Of a stretch of DNA of 7,696 bases, positions 1 to 4,694 are shown in pieces (the first letter of the stretch is position 1; the number at the start of each line of letters is the position of its first letter). The DNA lies in NCBI GenBank assembly GCA_947463165.1, contig CANHSW010000097.1:1-7696 (forward strand), written 5' to 3'. The DNA is from Cyanobacteriota bacterium (lineage in GTDB: Bacteria > Cyanobacteriota > Cyanobacteriia > PCC-6307 > Cyanobiaceae). The translations under genes were made by a program, and so were the position numbers. The notes under the pieces are model-generated. The model made no database searches. It was not told the DNA's origin and saw nothing but the letters and a program-made list of their open reading frames with translations.

Positions 1-872
1 CGCCGCTCAGCCACCTCTAGCACTTTCTTATCCAGGCCTAAACTTGGAGCAAGGAATGCAGCCGTTCCTGAGGGATTGGATTCGACAACGGCGGCCTCTT
101 TTTTGATCGTCCCGAGCACTGCCTTGAGGGCATCAGGGCGATTTTTAATGAAGTTGGCCGAGGCCAGGTAGTAGCCACGGTTGGGAGCCAACCCCTTGGC
201 TGAGCTGAGCAACCTTGCGTTCGGCAGGGCCTCGGCCGCTGCCAGGTAGGGGTCCCAGATCGACCAGGCATCGACGTCCTTGCGCTCGAAGGCAGCGCGG
301 GCATCCGCAGGCTTCAGGAAGAGGATCTCCACATCCGATGGCAACAATTTGCCCGAGGCCAGGGCCTTGATCAGCAGGTAGTGGGTGTTTGAACCTTTCT
401 GAACTGCGATCTTCTTGCCGCGCAGATCAGACAGCTTCTTGATCTTGGAATCCTTCTGCACGACAATTCCTTCACCATCTGGGCCAAAGGGGTCGTAGGC
501 CACATAGCGGGTCACGGAATCATTGGCCGCTTGAGCGAAAACCGGCGGTGCTTCTCCCACATAGGCAATATCGATGGCTCCGGCATTGAGGGCCTCCACC
601 ATCGGCAGGCCAGCGGGGAATTCGGACCACTGGATCGTGGCTCCCTTGGGTTGGAGTTGTTTTTCGAGGATCCCTTTCGTTTTCAGGGAGACCAAGACGG
701 TGCCGGCTTTCTGGAAGCCGATGCGCACCGGGCCAGCCAGGTTGCCGCCAGCGGCGGCAACAACGCCGGGTAGCAGACTCAATCCAAGCAGAGCTGAACC
801 ACTGCAGCCAACCACCGCCCCGGCGGTGAGGGCAGCGAAGCGGCGGCGCAGGAGGTGGGAGGGTTGGGTCAT
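1..872 (-). CDS. ssuA: Aliphatic sulfonate ABC transporter substrate-binding protein (SsuA family), 3' end outside window
   Basis: Periplasmic binding protein that would deliver alkanesulfonates to an SsuBC-type ABC importer, a sulfur-scavenging route. The ATG is at 872-870 and 290 codons are visible; I translated this reading frame by hand because it runs off the window. Residues 50-60 (VRIGFQKAGTV) match the start of the mature SsuA fold. EFPAGLPMVEALNAGAIDIAYVG (84-106, in two parts: EFPAG.P and EALNAGAID), GEAPPVFAQAA (106-116), QKGSNTHYLL (158-167), KPADARAAF (187-195) and DVDAWSIWDPY (199-209) are hallmark SsuA motifs and resemble E. coli SsuA closely. The N-terminus has a twin-arginine-like RRRF at 9-12, a hydrophobic stretch and a possible AAA cleavage region near 39-41. 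No good Shine-Dalgarno sequence precedes the ATG. E. coli SsuA has about 319 residues, so only a short C-terminal piece should be missing. The permease and ATPase genes, if adjacent, lie beyond the left edge. Substrate (sulfonate versus taurine or a related compound) is inferred from family only. Confidence 0.93.
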   Translation of the reverse strand, partial: MTQPSHLLRRRFAALTAGAVVGCSGSALLGLSLLPGVVAAAGGNLAGPVRIGFQKAGTVLVSLKTKGILEKQLQPKGATIQWSEFPAGLPMVEALNAGAIDIAYVGEAPPVFAQAANDSVTRYVAYDPFGPDGEGIVVQKDSKIKKLSDLRGKKIAVQKGSNTHYLLIKALASGKLLPSDVEILFLKPADARAAFERKDVDAWSIWDPYLAAAEALPNARLLSSAKGLAPNRGYYLASANFIKNRPDALKAVLGTIKKEAAVVESNPSGTAAFLAPSLGLDKKVLEVAER

Positions 873-934
873 CGTTTATTTGCCCGTCTTCGCGGTGACG
901 CGGCGGGCTGATCAACCGCTCGACTTTATGGATC

Positions 935-955
935 AAGCTGTGTTCAACACAGGTT
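935..955. promoter_or_regulatory. Inverted repeat upstream of ssuA, candidate operator
   Basis: The core CTGTGTTCAACACAG at 938-952 is a perfect palindrome with 7-base arms around one central base. Two further bases pair on each side after one mismatch (937/953), giving 9 of 10 pairs over 21 bases. It lies 63-83 bases upstream of the ssuA start codon, where a dimeric regulator could act. On the minus strand TTGAAC inside it could double as a weak -35, with TAAAGT 13 bases further on, but that spacing is short. The regulator is unknown. It does not fit the NtcA site (GTA-N8-TAC) or the cyanobacterial LexA site. Confidence 0.4.
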
Positions 956-965
956 TCAGATCACT

Positions 966-980
966 TCCAGGAGGCCTGGA
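966..980. promoter_or_regulatory. Second short inverted repeat upstream of ssuA
   Basis: TCCAGG and CCTGGA form perfect 6-base arms around the 3-base spacer AGG. The repeat lies 10 bases from the larger inverted repeat at 935-955. It could be a second operator half or a small hairpin. It is not followed by a T-run, so I do not read it as a terminator. Confidence 0.25.
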
Positions 981-1161
981 TAGGTAGTTTGAGGAACATC
1001 CTGTGGGCCGATTTGCGACTAGGGTCTCGCACCTTGATGAGATGGGCGCCTTTTACTAGACAGGCTGGTGCTGGCGCCTTTCCAGCTTCTCCCAGCTCTG
1101 CCACCTTCATCGCAAAGGTATGTCGAGATAGCTTAAAATCAGGCGGCAACAACTGTGCTCC

Positions 1162-1773
1162 ATGAGCCTTGAAATGCCGACGACCTCTAATGAATTTAAG
1201 TTGCTGCCCTTTTTTGATTGTCTGCAGTTGCCAGAGCGGGATTTAGCCGGTATTAGTATCAGCGGCAGTGTGGCAGTGCTCAGAGGTAAGAATTCAGAAT
1301 CTCCCCCTTCAGCCCGGTTGCAATTAAATTACCGGCTGGTATGGCCAGCCGACGACTCGGCAGCTGCGGTATTGCTGCCTGATTCTAAGGCTGCGCCCCA
1401 GCAGCGCGACCAGTTATGGGCCCACACCTGCCTAGAGCTATTTATCGCTATCCCAGGAGAAAAGCGTTACTGGGAAGTAAACATGGCGCCCAATGGCGAC
1501 TGGGCTGTTTATCGTCTTGATGATTATCGCCAGGGTCTGCGCCCAGAGCCCCAGCTCGCGGCCCTGCCTTTCCAATTGCACCGCCAGCTTGGCTTATTGG
1601 AACTGCAGCTGCACTGGAACCTGCCCGCAGAACTGGCCGCCGCCGCCGAACTGGAGCTGGGCGCCAGCGCCGTGATTGAGCATCTCGATGGGGAGATCAG
1701 CTATTGGGCCTTGAATCACCCAGCCCCCCAGGCAGATTTTCACAATCGCCAGAGTTTCGCCCTGAGGGTTTAG
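1162..1773 (+). CDS. DOMON-like domain-containing protein, function unknown
   Basis: Predicted 203-residue soluble protein with no signal peptide or membrane segment. It has the pattern of the DOMON-like proteins annotated in many cyanobacteria and proteobacteria: RDQLWAHTCLELFI at 82-95, then YWEVNMAPNGDWAVYRLDDY at 103-122 and RQG at 123-125, and a C-terminal YWAL.HP...ADFHNRQSF at 181-199. DOMON-type folds are beta-sandwiches that bind haem or sugar in other families. No ligand is established for this subgroup to my knowledge, so none is assigned. The conserved Glu/Asn pair (E105, N107) and the ADFH block are the best candidates for a ligand site. The ATG at 1162 lacks a clear Shine-Dalgarno sequence; a second in-frame ATG lies at codon 5 (1174). 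It is the only plus-strand gene, divergent from ssuA and convergent with folB, and so is probably a single-gene transcript. The first third uses more A/T-rich codons than the minus-strand genes. Confidence 0.82.
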   Translation: MSLEMPTTSNEFKLLPFFDCLQLPERDLAGISISGSVAVLRGKNSESPPSARLQLNYRLVWPADDSAAAVLLPDSKAAPQQRDQLWAHTCLELFIAIPGEKRYWEVNMAPNGDWAVYRLDDYRQGLRPEPQLAALPFQLHRQLGLLELQLHWNLPAELAAAAELELGASAVIEHLDGEISYWALNHPAPQADFHNRQSFALRV

Positions 1774-1800
1774 CGACACCTAGCTACTATGGCTCATCTA

Positions 1801-1817
1801 TGCCTAAACTTCAGGCA
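1801..1817. terminator. Weak hairpin between convergent genes, possible bidirectional terminator
   Basis: TGCCT (1801-1805) and AGGCA (1813-1817) form a 5-bp stem with a 7-base loop, in the 53-base gap between the stop codons of the DOMON-like gene (1773) and folB (1827). The stem is short and neither strand has a proper T-run after it, so the call rests mostly on position. Confidence 0.2.
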
Positions 1818-1826
1818 GGCTTTGGT

Positions 1827-2258
1827 TCAGAGAGTCTTTGGTTCGTAGAGGCTTTGGCTGGGCCAGTGGCGACTGCGCTGCACGGCCACCTGGCCACAGA
1901 AGCCCGGCACCGGCGCTGCACATTTAACTAATTGCAGCCAGATTGGTACCGGGCCGTAGGTTTGCTCAGCAAGATCTAAGATCTCTTCGCTGTAGTGCTC
2001 TATGGTGAAACAGCGAATGGTGCGGGCCTGGCGTTGCGATGCCTTAATTAGCAGGCTGTAGTCGAGTGTGTCCGTCAGCCCATCGCTGCTGCCCGCCGGC
2101 TTCAGCGCAATAGCCATGCTGAAATCCAATTCAAACCACTGCCCATGGGCCCGCTCAATTTCCAGCACCCCCACATGGGCCCACAGCCGCAAACCGCGCA
2201 CCAGAATGCGATCGGAGCCAGCTATGGCCAAGGGCGGCTGGCCTGAAATGGAGTTCAT
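1827..2258 (-). CDS. folB: Dihydroneopterin aldolase (FolB)
   Basis: Cytosolic enzyme of tetrahydrofolate synthesis that converts 7,8-dihydroneopterin to 6-hydroxymethyl-7,8-dihydropterin and glycolaldehyde; the family forms ring-shaped oligomers. The 143-residue protein has the full fold: [19 protein letters not shown] at 18-36, GQWFELDF at 39-46, [10 protein letters not shown] at 61-70, TIEHYSEEI at 85-93 and [11 protein letters not shown] at 110-120. By alignment with the S. aureus enzyme, the catalytic Glu is E35, the conserved Tyr is Y67, the pterin-anchoring Glu is E87 and the catalytic Lys is K112, so it should be active. The family's usual His before GVL is Val (V29). About 16 residues precede the first strand, somewhat longer than usual, but the ATG overlaps the proA stop codon (ATGA at 2258-2255), which supports this start and suggests coupled translation. 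The last dozen residues after the fold are not conserved. Confidence 0.93.
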   Translation of the reverse strand: MNSISGQPPLAIAGSDRILVRGLRLWAHVGVLEIERAHGQWFELDFSMAIALKPAGSSDGLTDTLDYSLLIKASQRQARTIRCFTIEHYSEEILDLAEQTYGPVPIWLQLVKCAAPVPGFCGQVAVQRSRHWPSQSLYEPKTL

Positions 2259-3652
2259 AGCGGTAGGGCGCGATGGCTGAACTGACGGGCGCCACTGGCA
2301 TAGTCGGCGGCGATATGGCCCTCACCACGCAATCGGTAGCGATAGGTCACCAGACCCTCTAGGCCCACCGGCCCCCGGGGTGGCAGGGTTTGGGTGCTGA
2401 TGCCCACTTCGGCGCCAAAGCCATAGCGGAAGCCATCGGCAAAGCGGGTGGAGCAATTTAGATAAACCCCAGCACTATCCACCGCCGCCAGGAAGCGATT
2501 TGCTGCTCGCTCATCGGTGGTACAGATGGCATCGGTGTGGCGGGAGCCATAGCGGCCGATGTGTTCGATCGCCGCATCGAGATCGGCTACCAGCTTCACC
2601 GCCAGCACCAGATCGGAGTATTCACTGCTCCAGTCCTCCTCGCTGGCGGCATGGTCTACCCCCAGCGTCAGCGCAGCCGCGTCGCCGCGCAGCTCCACCC
2701 CAGCGGCGCCGAAGGCCTCAATTGCCATCGCTAAAAAGCTGGGTGCGATCTGTTCGTGCAACAACAGGGTTTCGATGGCGTTGCAGGCGGCCGGGTATTG
2801 GGTTTTTGCATCGATGGCCACCCGCAGGGCCTGGTCCAGATCGGCGGCGGCATCCACATAGAGATGACAGATGCCGTCGGCATGGCCAAGCACCGGAATG
2901 CGGGTGTTGTCTTGGATGAAACGCACCAGGGCATTGGAGCCCCGGGGAATAATCAGATCCACCAGCCCATCTAGCTTGAGCAGGGCCAAACTCTCCTCCC
3001 TGCTGGTGAGCAGCTCCAGGGCACTGGCCGCCATTAAATCCCCCGCCACTGGATCGCCAACGCTGGCACCGGCCTGGGGGCTATCGCTGGCTAGATCACT
3101 GGCCAGGCCTTTGGCTAAACCCTGACGCAGGGCCGCCATGATCGCCCCACAACTGCGGCTGGCCTCGCGACCGCCTTTCAAAATGGCGCCATTGCCGGAG
3201 CGGATTGCCAGGGAGGCAATCTGGATTGCCGCATCCGGCCGCGCCTCAAAGATCACCCCCACTACCCCCAGGGGTACGGTCAGCCGCTCCAGCACCAGGC
3301 CCTGGTCCAGTTCTGTGTGCAGTTGCCGCCGACCCAGGGGATCGTCCAGGGCTGCCACCTGGCGCACGCCGGCGATCGCCGCGTCGAGCTTGGCGCCATC
3401 CAATTTCAGCCGGGCCATCAGGGCCGGGGCCAGTCCATCGGAGGCCGCCGCCTCCATATCCGCCTGGTTGGCCGCCAGGATTAAGTGGCGCTCGCTTTCC
3501 AAAGCCGACGCCATCGCCAGCACGGCCGCCCGGCGTTCGGCATCGCTCCATTGGCCCAGGGCCATGGCACTGCGGCGCACGCCGGCGGCTCGCTGCAACA
3601 ACTCGGGGCTGGGCTCGGGAACAGGGGCCATGCCAGCGGCGGCAGAACTCAT
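2255..3652 (-). CDS. proA: Gamma-glutamyl phosphate reductase (glutamate-5-semialdehyde dehydrogenase, ProA)
   Basis: NADPH-dependent reduction of gamma-glutamyl phosphate to glutamate-5-semialdehyde, the second step of proline synthesis, in the cytosol; the aldehyde dehydrogenase fold is evident. With the ATG at 3652 the protein has 465 residues. Key blocks are [16 protein letters not shown] (126-141), [13 protein letters not shown] (152-164), LLTSREES (214-221), [13 protein letters not shown] (234-246), the catalytic cysteine in PAACNAIET (C290), and [11 protein letters not shown] near 366-376. The open frame continues upstream to 3778, but that stretch is Trp/Pro-rich, unlike ProA, and overlaps the kinase gene. 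A second ATG at 3631 ([12 protein letters not shown]) is an almost equally good start; neither has a clear ribosome site. Family members usually have about 415-435 residues; the excess comes mainly from a segment at about 180-212 with a LASD-LASD duplication. It follows the kinase gene by 76 bases and overlaps folB by 4 bases. Confidence 0.94.
   Translation of the reverse strand: MSSAAAGMAPVPEPSPELLQRAAGVRRSAMALGQWSDAERRAAVLAMASALESERHLILAANQADMEAAASDGLAPALMARLKLDGAKLDAAIAGVRQVAALDDPLGRRQLHTELDQGLVLERLTVPLGVVGVIFEARPDAAIQIASLAIRSGNGAILKGGREASRSCGAIMAALRQGLAKGLASDLASDSPQAGASVGDPVAGDLMAASALELLTSREESLALLKLDGLVDLIIPRGSNALVRFIQDNTRIPVLGHADGICHLYVDAAADLDQALRVAIDAKTQYPAACNAIETLLLHEQIAPSFLAMAIEAFGAAGVELRGDAAALTLGVDHAASEEDWSSEYSDLVLAVKLVADLDAAIEHIGRYGSRHTDAICTTDERAANRFLAAVDSAGVYLNCSTRFADGFRYGFGAEVGISTQTLPPRGPVGLEGLVTYRYRLRGEGHIAADYASGARQFSHRALPL
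3083..3106 (-). repeat. 12-bp tandem duplication inside proA (LASD-LASD)
   Basis: On the coding strand CTGGCCAGTGAT is followed directly by CTAGCCAGCGAT, two 12-base units that differ at two positions. They encode LASD twice (residues 183-190 of ProA). The duplication lies in the extra segment that separates the NADPH-binding half from the LLTSREES block. Confidence 0.6.
3372..3379. repeat. HIP1 octamer palindrome
   Basis: GCGATCGC, the highly iterated palindrome typical of many cyanobacterial genomes, here inside proA. It is used as lineage evidence only. Confidence 0.6.
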
Positions 3653-3728
3653 CCAGATCGGGCGGGGCAGAAGGCCATCATCCCAACCGACAGCCGGGCC
3701 TGGCGCAGTTGCAAGGCCAAAACTGGTT

Positions 3729-4622
3729 TCAGGCCAGCCGGTCGCGGGCCAGTAGCGCCGCCCCCAAGCGGCCGGCACCGTTGCCCAGCTGGCAACGCCT
3801 GATTTCCAGTTGCTGGCGGCTTACCGCCAGCACCCGCTTCTCCACCTCTCGCCACAGGGCAGGCAGGAAATGGTGGCTGGCGCCGCTGATGCCGCCGCCC
3901 AGTAACACCAGCTCTGGGGTGATCACGTAGAGCAGCGAACTCACGCCAATGCCCAGCAGTTGGCCGTAGCGCTCCCATACCGCCAGGGCCGTGGCTTCGC
4001 CGGCATCGGCCTGGCGGCAGAGCTCCAGCGGCGTCAGGGGGCTGAGCCGGGCCAGGCCCCGCAGACTGCAAAAGCTCTCCAGGGAGCCGCGATTACCGCT
4101 GTTGCAGGCAGGCCCATCTGGATCGATGCCGATTAGGCCCGGCTCTGAGGCGGCGCCATGGCTGCCGGTGAACAACTGGCCGCCTAGCACCAAGGCGCCA
4201 CCCACCCCCGTTCCCAGGGTCAGTAGCAGCACATCGGATGCGTCCCGGGCCGCACCGCGCTCCAGTTCGGCGATGGCCGCACAGTTGGCGTCGTTGGCGC
4301 AGGTCACCTTTCGGCTCAGTAAGGGCTCCAGCCAGTCGGCCAGGGGCACATCCCGCCAGCCCGGCAGGTTGATCGCCAGCCTGGCCAGGCGAGCGCCGCG
4401 ATCGGCCGGACCGGGATGGCCGATGCCGACTCGATCGGCCAGTCGATCGGGATCCAGCTGGGCGATGGCGCCGGCGATGGCCATGGTCACCGCCCCTGGC
4501 ACCGCTGGCTGGGGGGTGGCCAGCTCCAATTCCGCCAGCAGCTCCCCGGCCAGGTCAAAGCGGGCCAACTTGATTGCCGTGCCGCCCAAATCCACACCGA
4601 TCAGCTGGCGCTCGTCTTTCAT
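3729..4622 (-). CDS. ROK family sugar kinase (putative glucokinase) without the canonical zinc site
   Basis: Predicted cytosolic ATP-dependent hexose kinase of 297 residues. The phosphate-binding loop DLGGT is at 11-15, NLPGW at 85-89, the catalytic Asp in ANDANCAA is D111, and the second phosphate motif [13 protein letters not shown] is at 136-148; E160 fits the sugar-binding Glu. ROK proteins normally have E-x-G-H and then C-x-C-G-x-x-G-C-x-E, where the His and three Cys hold zinc. Here these read EPGL (160-163) and [10 protein letters not shown] (173-182): the His is Leu, and the second and third Cys are Ser (S175, S180). Catalysis could remain, since D111 and the ATP loops are intact, but the structural zinc is probably absent. 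The substrate cannot be decided between glucose, mannose, N-acetyl sugars or others. No DNA-binding domain is present, so it is a kinase rather than a NagC/XylR-type repressor. The ATG follows an in-frame TAA directly, at the end of a tandem repeat; no Shine-Dalgarno sequence is visible. Confidence 0.88.
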   Translation of the reverse strand: MKDERQLIGVDLGGTAIKLARFDLAGELLAELELATPQPAVPGAVTMAIAGAIAQLDPDRLADRVGIGHPGPADRGARLARLAINLPGWRDVPLADWLEPLLSRKVTCANDANCAAIAELERGAARDASDVLLLTLGTGVGGALVLGGQLFTGSHGAASEPGLIGIDPDGPACNSGNRGSLESFCSLRGLARLSPLTPLELCRQADAGEATALAVWERYGQLLGIGVSSLLYVITPELVLLGGGISGASHHFLPALWREVEKRVLAVSRQQLEIRRCQLGNGAGRLGAALLARDRLA

Positions 4623-4694
4623 TTATTTACGGAAGAACATTTTAGTTACGGAAGAAAATTTCAGAAGCGGCAGAACATTTTAGAAGCGGAAGAA
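4619..4694 (-). repeat. Four-copy 19-bp tandem repeat made from the tail of the TamB-like gene
   Basis: Read on the minus strand, the units are TTCTTCCGCTTCTAAAATG (4694-4676), TTCTGCCGCTTCTGAAATT (4675-4657), TTCTTCCGTAACTAAAATG (4656-4638) and TTCTTCCGTAAATAAATGA (4637-4619). Neighbouring or near units match at 13-16 of 19 positions. Each begins with codons for Phe-(Phe/Cys)-Arg-X followed by a stop. The first unit is the real C-terminus of the TamB-like protein (FFRF then TAA at 4682-4680). The last unit supplies the ATG of the ROK kinase. The gap between stop and start is 57 bases, exactly three periods. Confidence 0.85.

Larger units (their letters stand above)
873..1161. other. Intergenic region between divergent ssuA and DOMON-like gene
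   Basis: This 289-base gap separates two divergently transcribed genes, so it should hold both promoters. Visible structure: an inverted repeat at 935-955, a second one at 966-980, and a 9-base direct repeat GGCGCCTTT at 1045-1053 and 1073-1081 (28 bases apart, start to start). A TAAAAT box at 1134-1139 lies 22 bases before the plus-strand gene and could be its -10 element, but I find no matching -35. A 63-codon minus-strand frame with a TTG start (1152-961) is open here, but it has no ribosome site and no recognisable family, so I do not call it a gene. Confidence 0.6.

Noticed and set aside
938..952. LexA (SOS box) reading of the palindrome CTGT...ACAG
   Set aside because: The E. coli-type box needs 8 bases between CTGT and ACAG and here there are 7; the cyanobacterial LexA site has a different sequence altogether.
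961..1152. 63-codon minus-strand frame in the intergenic region
   Set aside because: It has a TTG start, no ribosome site and no recognisable family, and it spans the TAAAAT box near the plus-strand gene. Short open frames of this size are expected by chance.
3653..3778. Upstream extension of proA by 42 codons, giving a 507-residue protein overlapping the ROK gene by 50 bases
   Set aside because: The extension is Trp/Pro-rich, unlike known ProA N-termini, and would overlap the kinase. The ATG at 3652 (or 3631) fits the family better.
3779..3797. Inverted repeat CGTTGCC-CAGCT-GGCAACG near the end of the ROK gene as a terminator
   Set aside because: It lies about 50 bases inside the coding region, has no T-run on either side and encodes part of the conserved C-terminus, so coincidence or codon constraint is the simpler explanation.
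3138..4683. Long plus-strand frames (205, 241 and 230 codons) opposite proA and the ROK gene
   Set aside because: They are antisense to clearly recognised genes, rich in Arg/Pro/Ser/Ala as expected for shadow frames in GC-rich DNA, with no family resemblance.
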